Origin: Pedobacter nototheniae
GTDB taxonomy: Bacteria; Bacteroidota; Bacteroidia; Sphingobacteriales; Sphingobacteriaceae
DNA length: 64,000 bases
NCBI RefSeq assembly: GCF_004335085.1
Contig: NZ_RQRS01000011.1
Location: 110,374 to 174,373, forward strand
Reading direction: 5' to 3'
Made by a program: the position numbers and the translations under genes. Shown here in pieces: positions 47,404 to 55,588 of the stretch (its first letter is position 1; the number at the start of each line of letters is the position of its first letter). Below the pieces are notes generated by a model, which saw only the letters and a program-made list of their open reading frames with translations, was not told the origin of the DNA and searched no databases.

Positions 47404-47796
47404 AATACGTATCATTAGCCTTTCTATGGACAATTTCATGTTGAGCCGCATTGACCGAGCAGTTGCCGACAACATCCAGGATATCCAGCGTTTCTTTGGT
47501 GTGCAGGCGGGAATAGTGCAGGATTTCATTGTTTTCATATCCAAACGTTTAAAAACCGATTTATTCGGATATACCGCTTCACGATCCAGGATTTCTGCAG
47601 GCATATCGGGTGAAAGCGGCAGAAAATAGCCATGATCCATCCTGACTTTGTGTCGGGTAAACTTTTTCCTCCGGTGATCAAGGGATTCGCTTTTCAGACG
47701 GTCTTGGATTACACTCTTTAGACCATGCTGGAACGCAACATGATCTTCAGTTCTTCTTATTCCTACAAGTTGAAAGATTCTGTGATCCAGATTCAT
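47402..47796 (-). pseudogene. frameshifted gene of unknown family
   Basis: Starts at ATG 47796 (MNLDHRIFQLVGIRRTEDHV) and reads FTRHKVRMDHGYFLPLSPDM, LDREAVYPNKSVFKRLDMK. At the A-run in ATGAAAACAATG the coding sense moves to another frame, which continues NEILHYSRLHTKETLDILDV and ends AQHEIVHRKANDTY at a TAA (47402). Loss of one A in the run explains this. Without the shift the product would be about 132 residues. No family recognised. Programmed -1 frameshifting is a less likely alternative. Confidence 0.6.
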
Positions 47797-47915
47797 AATA
47801 TTGTATATTAAGGAGAAGTTGCTGGAATGTACACTAGATATAAATCCATTTTAAATGTTTGGAAATAAAAGTATTTTAGCAGCGTAAATTGCTATGCCAA
47901 ATAAGATTTAATGAT

Positions 47916-48479
47916 ATGATAAATGCCCCAACAATAACAATTGAGAGAATCCGTGTGAATGGCAAATTGATAACTGCTTCATTATTTCGGCAACTTTATG
48001 AGGAAAAGCCATTCAACAACGATTTTGACCTGCTTTATGAAATTAGCGGTAAGGTATTACAGAAAAACGAATTTGTAGTATTCATGACCCCGCAAGGCCC
48101 TCGAAAATTTGACATATCAAAATACAAGAACCAATCTAGTGCTGCATCCATTGAGAGCAATCTGTTTTCTTCACTTCATAGTGAATTGATCTCATCAGAA
48201 TTGGGCAGTATTAGATTTGCCATTCAACAATATTACCGTGGTTTGGCTGATCAATCCGATGAAGATAGTTACGAAGCGGAGCTTATTTATCCACTACTAT
48301 ATGGAACGGCTGGATATAGTAAACTTGAGCGAGAGAATAATTATGACAGCTTACTAAGCCTACTTAGCGGAGATTTTAAGACTGTTGTTTACAGCGAATA
48401 CCAAAAGTCGCTTGACAAAATAGAAAAGAGAAATCATCTTGTCAAAACTTTTAATGAATGCCCGCAAGTATTTTTATAA
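47916..48479 (+). CDS. hypothetical protein
   Basis: 187 residues from the ATG at 47916 (MINAPTITIERIRVNGKLIT); a TTG at 47889 would add nine residues. No membrane segment or signal. The N-terminal half looks alpha/beta (NDFDLLYEISGKVLQKNEFV), the C-terminal half acidic and helical (LADQSDEDSYEAELIYPLLY). No family recognised. It faces the next gene on the opposite strand. Confidence 0.6.
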   Translation: MINAPTITIERIRVNGKLITASLFRQLYEEKPFNNDFDLLYEISGKVLQKNEFVVFMTPQGPRKFDISKYKNQSSAASIESNLFSSLHSELISSELGSIRFAIQQYYRGLADQSDEDSYEAELIYPLLYGTAGYSKLERENNYDSLLSLLSGDFKTVVYSEYQKSLDKIEKRNHLVKTFNECPQVFL

Positions 48480-48518
48480 TCAGCTGAATTATCAATCTGT
48501 TAGACTGGTTATAAGTAT

Positions 48519-49181
48519 TTAATTATCTTCTTCATTGCCTTTGCCTGTTTTTGTATTCTTTTTTGACTTCCTTTTAGATTGCTTTTTAAAGTCCTCGTAG
48601 TCTTTTTCAATCTGTGGTAATTTCAATTGATAGGCTGCCCAAAAACCTTCAGTTTTGGTTTTGAGTAAGCTTGATAAAATTTCTGTATCGGGATTTTCCT
48701 TGGGATCGTCTCTGACTACCAGATAGCCCTGCTGATTAGTTTCAGGAATATGCCCAGGAACAACATAGGTTTTATATTCCTGGATTTCCTCACCAAACAG
48801 CACCCAAAAAGTAGAATTAGGCGCCTTCGATGGTTTTCGTTCCCTTTTCTTAACCAGATAGGAATTACTTTTTATGTCATCTTCGTTCCACCTACGCCCC
48901 CAGCCGTCAGTGCTAAAGGCAGATTGATTGCGTTTGATAATCAATAATATTTCTTCTCGACTACTTTCTATGTCCTTAACCAGTTCATAATCTTCGAAGT
49001 GATCAGCAAACTCTTTAATTAGCTCATATTGCTCATAGTCACTATCAACGCTTATTGAAACGCACTCTTCTAATTCAACGATATATACGGGGTTATCAAT
49101 CCGATATTTCTTAATGGTATCCAGCAAAAGTTTAATCTGATCTTTATCATTTAAAATCAGTTCGAGGTTAATTTGAAGCAT
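48519..49181 (-). CDS. hypothetical charged protein
   Basis: 220 residues from the ATG at 49181; a TTG two codons upstream is also in frame. The N-terminal 85 residues contain repeating acidic helices (LDTIKKYRIDNPVYIVELEE, EFADHFEDYELVKDIESS). The centre has aromatic and basic residues (DGWGRRWNEDD, NSTFWVLFGEEIQEYKTYVV) and the C-terminus is Lys-rich (KRKSKKNTKTGKG). No recognised domain. Minus-strand TAAATTTG at 49185-49192 lies 3 nt before the ATG. Confidence 0.6.
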   Translation of the reverse strand: MLQINLELILNDKDQIKLLLDTIKKYRIDNPVYIVELEECVSISVDSDYEQYELIKEFADHFEDYELVKDIESSREEILLIIKRNQSAFSTDGWGRRWNEDDIKSNSYLVKKRERKPSKAPNSTFWVLFGEEIQEYKTYVVPGHIPETNQQGYLVVRDDPKENPDTEILSSLLKTKTEGFWAAYQLKLPQIEKDYEDFKKQSKRKSKKNTKTGKGNEEDN

Positions 49182-49196
49182 GCGCAAATTTAACGA

Positions 49197-49229
49197 TTGT
49201 TATGTTGAAGTGGAATTTAATTAACTTTG
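49197..49229 (+). promoter_or_regulatory. promoter of the CHC2-AbiV gene pair
   Basis: -33 TTG at 49197-49199 and -7 TAACTTTG at 49222-49229, 22 bases apart, ending 22 bases before the ATG at 49252. A good Bacteroidota promoter apart from slightly long spacing. Confidence 0.45.
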
Positions 49230-49251
49230 GCCATAACCAAGTATAAACAAG

Positions 49252-49542
49252 ATGATACCAAAGAATTTTGTCGAGGAAGTCACCCGGAAAACATCAATTG
49301 AATCCATAGTTGAGGATTATATTGACCTTACCCCGATAGGTACTCAGGTCAAAGGAATTTGTCCTTTCTGTAAGAATCCTGGTTTTTCTGTTTCAAAAGA
49401 TAAGCAGATTTATAAATGTTTTAAATGCGGAAAAGGTGGTGGCGTAATCAGTTTCATACAGGAAATTGAGAAAAAGTCATTTCCTGCCGCAGTGCAATTT
49501 TTAGCCGATAAACTTGGCCTAAATGATCCACAGTCAAACTAA
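49252..49542 (+). CDS. stand-alone CHC2-type zinc-ribbon protein (DnaG-primase-like N-terminal domain)
   Basis: 96 residues. The family is the CHC2 zinc domain that begins DnaG primases (EDYIDLTPIGTQVKGICPFC, IYKCFKCGKGGGVISFIQEI). Here the usual CPFH becomes CPFC, so all four zinc ligands look to be Cys (CPFC and CFKC), and the region between them is a little short. There is no TOPRIM or helicase-binding domain: the protein ends at LGLNDPQSN. It shares a promoter with, and ends 12 bases before, the AbiV-type gene. Possible role: DNA or RNA recognition for its neighbour (inference). Confidence 0.8.
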   Translation: MIPKNFVEEVTRKTSIESIVEDYIDLTPIGTQVKGICPFCKNPGFSVSKDKQIYKCFKCGKGGGVISFIQEIEKKSFPAAVQFLADKLGLNDPQSN

Positions 49543-49554
49543 TTAACCGAGTAA

Positions 49555-50223
49555 ATGAATTCTAAAACGCCCTCCAAAATCTGGACTTCACTAAATGCCA
49601 GAGATTACAACAGTATTTATCCAGTGGTACTCGAAAATGCTGATCGCCATTTTTCCTGTGCAGATATACTGGCCAAAAATGACCAGCCACAAAATGCCAT
49701 CGCCCACCTAATATTGGGCTCGGAAGAATTGATTAAATCCTTCTGGTGCCTGCTGATGAGTCGGAATGTAAATTTGAAGCAACTGCCTTGGTTTACCAAA
49801 CTTTTCTACAACCATAAAGTAAGGCATGATCTCTTAAAAGATTTTTTTTCGGTATATCTTTTCTTTTTCAATACCACACTCCCAAAAAGGAATAAAGGGG
49901 ATGGCGTAATGAAGAGTATTCAGATTTTATTGAGCAGAACCATCAACGCATATGGCAACTACAGTTGGTGGAAAAAAGCTGATGAGCTTAAACAACAAAC
50001 ATTTTATGTCGATTATCGGGACGGAATTATTGATCCATCGTCAATAACCCAAACAGACTACAAAACAGCACTAAACTACGTCACTTTTTTCAAAGAGGAT
50101 ATTGGCAAATTAACGCTCAAAATCCACGGCTTATCCGATATTGAACTACAGGCTATGATTGATGAATTTCAAGTATTTGAGATCGATAGACTAAGACAGG
50201 AAGCATATAAAAAGCAAAAATAA
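49555..50223 (+). CDS. AbiV-type HEPN abortive-infection protein
   Basis: 222 residues. Features of the AbiV family (HEPN-like): an N-terminal VLENADRHFSCADILAKND helix, AIAHLILGSEELIKSFWCLL with a paired Glu, FYNHKVRHDLLKDFFSVY, and the diagnostic WWKKADELKQQTFYVDYRDG region. AbiV from Lactococcus blocks phage late in infection. It is the second gene of a two-gene unit with the CHC2-type protein (12-base gap). It is upstream of the ABC-3C genes on the same strand, but 134 bases separate them. Confidence 0.78.
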   Translation: MNSKTPSKIWTSLNARDYNSIYPVVLENADRHFSCADILAKNDQPQNAIAHLILGSEELIKSFWCLLMSRNVNLKQLPWFTKLFYNHKVRHDLLKDFFSVYLFFFNTTLPKRNKGDGVMKSIQILLSRTINAYGNYSWWKKADELKQQTFYVDYRDGIIDPSSITQTDYKTALNYVTFFKEDIGKLTLKIHGLSDIELQAMIDEFQVFEIDRLRQEAYKKQK

Positions 50224-50357
50224 TGTCGAATATTAGAGATAGTCTGCATCAAAGAGAATAAACTAAATAAGCGAGATGAGGCATGAATACCGAAAGTTAA
50301 TAAATTTTCCTACTTTAGTTTTATTTAAATTAACCATGAATATATGCCATTATATAT

Positions 50358-51599
50358 ATGAGTACAGTTAGCCATCAGGCAGTAGGGCCAGCTCTCGGTT
50401 ACTACTACCAAGCAATTTACGCACTCATCACTCTATTTGATTCTAAAAACCCTGGCGCTTATGTAAGCATTGAAACGTTTGATGATGTATTTCTAAGCGA
50501 CGGATCAAGGAAAGAATTACATCAGTTAAAGCATTCGATCAGTGATGATTCCACCATTTCCATAAAAAGCGATGAGCTTTGGAGAACCTTAAAAGTCTGG
50601 ACAGACTATCTGAGTACCAATAACGCCGACGATGGTATTTTTACACTGTCAACAGTCGCAAAATTAGATTCAGCAAGTGAGCTAAGTGTGCTATTAAATG
50701 AGCGTGCATCCAGAACAAAACTCGAAACAGCTTTGACCGTCGAAGCAAAACGTGTCGTGGATAAAAGAGCCGATACCGTTGCTGAAAATGTAATTAAACT
50801 TTCAAAGGGCGAAAAGGAAGATGAATTGCCATTTGCGAAAAAATATAAAGGCTGTCAGGCATTTCTCGCACTTTCCTCTCAGCAGCGCAAAAGCCTGCTG
50901 AAAAATATCAGGATGAAAACAGAATCGTTCACTGTTGCACAGGCAACGGCAGAAGTTTTAAAAAGAATCCGACCTACAACAGACCCTAAAATTCAACAAT
51001 CGTTAGCAGAGCGTATTTTAGAATGGTGGGATAGACAGGCTGTTCAATCACTCACGGGCGAACGACACCAGTGCATCTACCAATCAGAATTACAGGAATT
51101 TATTAGTAGAAAAGGCTCAGAACTATATAATGACGGTTTTTCTGATGACCTGCCGGATATGGAAATCCCTCCAATCACCAGTCCACATCCAATTCAAATG
51201 AAGCAATTAGAGCTTGTTGAAGCCAGTAGAACCCAAGTTAACCGATCCTATCAAACTGAAATACGGGCACGTATCCAACGGGAGAAATGGATTGGCGACA
51301 ACCTTCCAGCAGCAAAGAAGCTTGAAAAATACGATGAATCACTTATTAGGGAATGGTCTTACAAGTTTGAAGAAATAACGGACAAAAAAGATAAATGTAC
51401 CGACGATCAGATTAAGGAAGAAGGACGATTGCTTCTGGACTGGACACATAACCAGGCACACCAGCAGATTGGCAAAATATCTACTTCTTACGATAATCCC
51501 GATCTGATTAGGGGGAGTTACCAAATGTTGTCTTCGGATAAAAAGGTTGGTTGGCACTGTGATTTTCAAACGCTCTTAAATACTGATTCCGATGAATAA
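50358..51599 (+). CDS. ABC-3C effector: nuclease-like N-terminus with ABC-3C C-terminal domain
   Basis: 413 residues. Residues 1-150 resemble a PD-(D/E)xK endonuclease of the Cap4/DUF4297 sort: ALGYYYQAIYALITLF, then IETFDDVFL with Glu39 and Asp42/Asp43, and KELHQLKH with Gln56-x-Lys58. The rest is helical and matches what I know as ABC-3C C-terminal domains. The next gene (middle component) overlaps its stop by 8 bases and the ATPase follows, so this is the effector of an ABC three-component conflict system. Target nucleic acid unknown. Confidence 0.78.
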   Translation: MSTVSHQAVGPALGYYYQAIYALITLFDSKNPGAYVSIETFDDVFLSDGSRKELHQLKHSISDDSTISIKSDELWRTLKVWTDYLSTNNADDGIFTLSTVAKLDSASELSVLLNERASRTKLETALTVEAKRVVDKRADTVAENVIKLSKGEKEDELPFAKKYKGCQAFLALSSQQRKSLLKNIRMKTESFTVAQATAEVLKRIRPTTDPKIQQSLAERILEWWDRQAVQSLTGERHQCIYQSELQEFISRKGSELYNDGFSDDLPDMEIPPITSPHPIQMKQLELVEASRTQVNRSYQTEIRARIQREKWIGDNLPAAKKLEKYDESLIREWSYKFEEITDKKDKCTDDQIKEEGRLLLDWTHNQAHQQIGKISTSYDNPDLIRGSYQMLSSDKKVGWHCDFQTLLNTDSDE

Positions 51600-52068
51600 A
51601 AGCGTAGATGTTTTTGCCGCGACCAATCCGGCTTTTCTATCCCTGATTTTATTAAGCTTCATTGAAGGTTATAATGAAGAAGCTCAAGATGGATTACCCT
51701 TTGCACTAGCTATACTGCCAATCCCCATGATTTTATCAGGGGATTTGGATACTACATTTAACGGAACTACTATAAGAACCGGATTCTACGCATGGGTTAA
51801 ACAAAATCCCGTTGTTGTAGTAAATTTAAGTGACAGAATTAATGATTCAGTTGAATATATCCAACCAGCAATTTCCTATGGTATCGCCAAGAAAATCATA
51901 AAATTTGATGAAAAAGGCAAATTGTGGGGCATACCACAAAACACGGGCAACTTTCAAGGATCGGCAACACTGGGCAGGTTTTTTAAAAACTCAAAAAGAT
52001 TGGGTAATTGGATAGGCCAGATAAAATCAACTAAAACAATATTTAACCATTTGGGACTAGAAGTATGA
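51592..52068 (+). CDS. ABC three-component system middle component
   Basis: 158 residues. Soluble alpha/beta protein with LLSFIEGYNEEAQDGLPFAL, AILPIPMILSGDLDT and a C-terminal SATLGRFFKNSKRLGNWIGQ helix. Its order between the effector and the ATPase, and its size, match the middle component of ABC-3C systems. It starts 8 bases before the effector stop (ATGAATAA) and its stop overlaps the ATPase start by 4 bases (ATGA), so translation of all three is coupled. Confidence 0.78.
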   Translation: MNKSVDVFAATNPAFLSLILLSFIEGYNEEAQDGLPFALAILPIPMILSGDLDTTFNGTTIRTGFYAWVKQNPVVVVNLSDRINDSVEYIQPAISYGIAKKIIKFDEKGKLWGIPQNTGNFQGSATLGRFFKNSKRLGNWIGQIKSTKTIFNHLGLEV

Positions 52069-54011
52069 GTAGATGGAATATAAGCCATTTGGCTTTCTAC
52101 AGTAAAAATGATCTTTGTCGTACGATAGAGTTCAATATAAATGATGTAACCATTATTACTGGTGCATCAAACACAGGTAAGTCAGCAGTAATAAGTGCCA
52201 TCGATTATTGCCTGGGGTCTTCAACATGCAACATCCCGGCCTTTGTATCGGCTCGGGTAACCCATATCGCTACGAGATGGTCAGACGGAACTACAGCATT
52301 TGTGGTTGCGCGCGAACTGTCTAAAACGGGTAAAGCGTCAGGGAATATGTATTTTGAGTATGGTTCTGAAGCGGAGCTGCCCGAATTGGCAAGTGGACTA
52401 AATGGTTCAGGAAATATCGATGAAGTAAAGGGATTAATGGAAAACCTGTTTGGTTTTAAGGAAGTGAACCAAACAGACAATGAGTTCAATATAAACAAGA
52501 TATCTATTCGGCAAATTACTCCGTATATGTATCTGGATAAAAATATCATCATATCCGACAAAGTTTTGATGTACGGTTTGGACGATGCAAATGCATCTAA
52601 ACGAATTATTGATTCTTTGCCCTATTTTTTAGGAGCCATAGATTTGGATGAACTCGAAGCAATGAAGCGGCTTAGAGGCTTGAGAAAAGGCGTGGAAAAT
52701 GAAGAAAAGAAAAAGATGTTATTTGATCAACATCAGGATAACCTCTTAGAAAAATGCAAATCACTTCTGGCCGAGGCGTCCCAGGTTGGTCTTTATCAAA
52801 TGAGTGATGACATCGATAAGGCATCAAAAGACCAACTCATAAGTAGCCTTCAGAGCTTAACAAATTGGGAATACCGAACAGTTAACTTTGAAAATGAGGA
52901 TACGGTAAAGGCTTTGCAAGAGGTTAAGGTAAACGATCTCAATTTATTGAATGGACTTCGACGAAAAAGAACGGCAGCGCTACAAATGAATACCACGACA
53001 TCTGAATATGATGCTGTGATGGATAAGCAGATATCTAAACTAGATCTTGGTAAATTCTTTCAGCATACTGAGGAAAAATGCCCAGTATGTAGCTCAGACT
53101 TTACAGCGCCAAATGAACTTTCAAAGCAGATTGAGAATTCAATTGTAGAACTTAAACGCGAAAAAAACGTTGTTAAACAGCACAAGCCTTCGGTAAATAA
53201 TTTTGTTAAGGACCTGGACAAGCAAATCGAAACTTTACAGGCAAGCATAAACAAAACTGACTCGGATATTCGCAACCTGATTAAAGAATCTGAAATTGCA
53301 CAAAGACAATTGGTCCTCAACCAGAGCATCACCCGTGTTATTGGCCGGATTTCTTACTTTCTTGATAACCACAGTACAGTCGAGACATTTGATCAGAAAA
53401 AACTTAATGAATATAATGACGAGATAGAGCAAATAGCCAGTAAATATGGAAAAAGTCAAAAGGAAGAGCGTATTGCACTCGCCGAAAGGAAAATTTCCAA
53501 ATATACTACAGCCAACCTCAAGGAACTGCCCAGAGGTATACCAATAGAAAATTGTGATATTGATTTTTTCTCTAAAAATCCAAAGCTAGTGGTAAGTGAT
53601 TCAGAAACTCAGAAAAAAACACAGTTTGAAAACGTAGGCTCAGATGAAAATTACCTCAGTTTGCACCTTTCATTTGCCTTTGCATTCCAAAAATTTCTGG
53701 CAGAAAAAAAATCTACTGTTCCTGGGCTTCTGATCCTAGATCAAATCAGTAGGCCATATTACTCGAACAAGAAAGAAATTGATGCTTCCGAGTTAACCGA
53801 AATCACAAGTAATGATGATGACGATAGCACCGCCTTAGAAAAACATTTTGATTTCATTTTTACCCAGGTTGCAAATCAGAATGGACTCCAAGTTATCGTA
53901 CTAGAACATGCTTATTTAAGCTACCATGATGAATATAAAAGAGCGACCAAATATCAATGGCCAAAGGTTTCAAAAGATAAATTGATACCATCAGATTGGC
54001 CCGAGAACTAA
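52065..54011 (+). CDS. DUF3732 ABC ATPase of an ABC three-component system
   Basis: 648 residues, SMC/Rad50-like. Walker A at residues 33-40 (GASNTGKS). Coiled coil about 200-460, with a zinc-hook-like Cys-Pro-Val-Cys (residues 339-342) at the tip. The signature region is VGSDENYLSLHLSFAFAFQK near 525, and Walker B LLILDQISRPYY has Asp559 followed by Gln560 where a catalytic Glu is usual. A late His is in VIVLEHAYLSYHD. The Asp-Gln pair is, as I recall, usual in DUF3732 proteins. It drives the effector, probably after sensing an invader. Directly coupled to the middle component. Confidence 0.88.
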   Translation: MSRWNISHLAFYSKNDLCRTIEFNINDVTIITGASNTGKSAVISAIDYCLGSSTCNIPAFVSARVTHIATRWSDGTTAFVVARELSKTGKASGNMYFEYGSEAELPELASGLNGSGNIDEVKGLMENLFGFKEVNQTDNEFNINKISIRQITPYMYLDKNIIISDKVLMYGLDDANASKRIIDSLPYFLGAIDLDELEAMKRLRGLRKGVENEEKKKMLFDQHQDNLLEKCKSLLAEASQVGLYQMSDDIDKASKDQLISSLQSLTNWEYRTVNFENEDTVKALQEVKVNDLNLLNGLRRKRTAALQMNTTTSEYDAVMDKQISKLDLGKFFQHTEEKCPVCSSDFTAPNELSKQIENSIVELKREKNVVKQHKPSVNNFVKDLDKQIETLQASINKTDSDIRNLIKESEIAQRQLVLNQSITRVIGRISYFLDNHSTVETFDQKKLNEYNDEIEQIASKYGKSQKEERIALAERKISKYTTANLKELPRGIPIENCDIDFFSKNPKLVVSDSETQKKTQFENVGSDENYLSLHLSFAFAFQKFLAEKKSTVPGLLILDQISRPYYSNKKEIDASELTEITSNDDDDSTALEKHFDFIFTQVANQNGLQVIVLEHAYLSYHDEYKRATKYQWPKVSKDKLIPSDWPEN

Positions 54012-54040
54012 ATTATATTAATTTACCTATAATCTAAAAC

Positions 54041-54598
54041 ATGCGTATTGATGATGCAATTTTTTTTTCGCCGTCACTGAAACTCGAAGAACTCAATTTG
54101 AATGATAAGGGGCAGATACTGAAGTATTTTCCCGAGCGTATAAAGGAGTATTACCTAAAACCAGTTGCGGTTTTAGTTGATAACAAAATGGCTTTTGCAG
54201 CGGGGGCCTTGGAATGCCTACTAATTGATGCTCTTGCTAGATATTCGAGTGCAGAGCCAGGGGTGGGAAAAAGAATTGCTGATTGGTGCGAATCCAATCT
54301 GGGAGTATCTGATAAAACTGCAAAGGCGTTTTATCAGTTTTTTAGGTGCGGTCTATTGCATGAAGGTCACATTAAGCAATTTGGGCAATTTTGCTTTGAT
54401 GAAAGCTACATACAGGAGCCTTTGATTGAACAACAAAATTTCATTGTTGTCAATCCTAAATATTTATTGCAGTCCATTGAAGAGTTTTTTACGGATTTTA
54501 TGGAGAACCTAGCAACTGATGCCAATCTGTATAATAACTTTCATCATAAGCTCTCAGAGGATTTTGGGAATGAGGTGGTTGAAGCGAAGAAAGCTTAG
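54041..54598 (+). CDS. HEPN-like protein following the ABC-3C genes
   Basis: 185 residues, soluble and mostly helical. The segment KAFYQFFRCGLLHEGHIKQF contains Arg-Cys-Gly-Leu-Leu-His, which fits the Rx4-6H active-site motif of HEPN ribonucleases. N-terminal half: LKPVAVLVDNKMAFAAGALE, then ECLLIDALARYSSAEPG with a possible partner helix. It starts 29 bases after the ATPase stop on the same strand, so it could be a fourth gene of the ABC-3C operon. The assignment to HEPN rests on the motif and helicity only. Confidence 0.6.
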   Translation: MRIDDAIFFSPSLKLEELNLNDKGQILKYFPERIKEYYLKPVAVLVDNKMAFAAGALECLLIDALARYSSAEPGVGKRIADWCESNLGVSDKTAKAFYQFFRCGLLHEGHIKQFGQFCFDESYIQEPLIEQQNFIVVNPKYLLQSIEEFFTDFMENLATDANLYNNFHHKLSEDFGNEVVEAKKA

Positions 54599-54629
54599 TT
54601 AGTTGAGGGTAACTATGAATTTCACCTAA

Positions 54630-54731
54630 AAAGGATCAAGATTTTTACCCAAAAAATGGAAACAGCAAGGATTGAGATATGAGTGGAGTTATGATGCAAG
54701 CAGTGGAATACTGGTCACCGCATTAATCTAG
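54630..54731 (+). pseudogene. 3' fragment of a lost gene
   Basis: A stop-free frame of 33 codons ending at TAG 54729-54731 reads FLPKKWKQQGLRYEWSYDAS, then GILVTALI. No start codon is in frame and a TAA lies just upstream. The remaining bases of 54599-54874 show no gene. Confidence 0.3.
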
Positions 54732-54874
54732 TATTCCTGGTAAAAAGATTTGCGATTTGTATATTTATGATTACACCATTTCATGCTTCACTATGTATAA
54801 TGGAGAAAAGTATAACTTACTCTTAGTAATTTAAAATATCAATAAGGAATATACTATATCAATTCAACTTAATA

Positions 54875-55555
54875 ATGGAAGATAAAATCATTGAACTTGC
54901 AATAACCAACGGCGCTTTCGTCTTAATAGTCGGAGTTGCACTCTTTCTAATAAAAAGCCTAATTAAATATATCCTAGATCGTGATCTGGGTAAAGAAATT
55001 GAGGTGATAAAGAAAGATCTCGCACAGGAAAATATAGCCTTTACACATGCGCTTGCTCAGGATTTAGAAGCACATAAAGCCAAGCTTGACAGCATTAAGC
55101 AGGAGGCTCAGGTCCAGTTTTCACATCTACATCTTGAAAGAGCAGGTGTTATAAGGGACCTGTATGCTCAACTTGTTGAGCTTCATAGTGCGATGGTAGA
55201 TTATACAAGAACTTTTCATATGATATATAGCGATGCAGAAAAAGAAGAAGCTGCTAGGATAGATAGATTTAATAAGGCTTTTAACGATTTTAAAAACTTC
55301 TATCTTCCCAAAAAATTATATTTTTCAAAGGAGTCAACCGCACAATTGGATGAAATTTTAGAAAAATATTGGTCTGAAGCTTATGACTTTGATTCCAACC
55401 AATGCTTTCTGAAGATGGAACGTGGATCGAGTGAGGGTTACAAAATAAATTTGGACAGGCTTAATGCTATTTCAGAAAGAGTTGTTAAGGAGTTTCCATC
55501 AATCATCTCCAAAATAGAAGATGATTTCAGAAAAACCCTTGGAGTGAAAGACTAG
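54875..55555 (+). CDS. membrane-anchored coiled-coil protein
   Basis: 226 residues. One N-terminal membrane helix (GAFVLIVGVALFLIKSLIKY), then a long charged coiled coil (DLGKEIEVIKKDLAQENIAF through LDSIKQEAQVQFSHLHLER), then a helical C-terminal domain with SAMVDYTRTFHMIYSDAEKE and FNDFKNFYLPKKLYFSK. The design (short anchor, cytoplasmic coiled coil) suits a sensor or scaffold. No family recognised. The gene is alone on its strand before the minus-strand UPF0489 pair. Confidence 0.65.
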   Translation: MEDKIIELAITNGAFVLIVGVALFLIKSLIKYILDRDLGKEIEVIKKDLAQENIAFTHALAQDLEAHKAKLDSIKQEAQVQFSHLHLERAGVIRDLYAQLVELHSAMVDYTRTFHMIYSDAEKEEAARIDRFNKAFNDFKNFYLPKKLYFSKESTAQLDEILEKYWSEAYDFDSNQCFLKMERGSSEGYKINLDRLNAISERVVKEFPSIISKIEDDFRKTLGVKD

Positions 55556-55588
55556 TTCCTTTAGAAAAAGCGAAACGAGAGAGAAAAC

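Noticed and set aside
47393..47629. Plus-strand 78-codon frame opposite the frameshifted gene
   Set aside because: It is the antisense shadow of the minus-strand pseudogene, whose two frames read better as protein.
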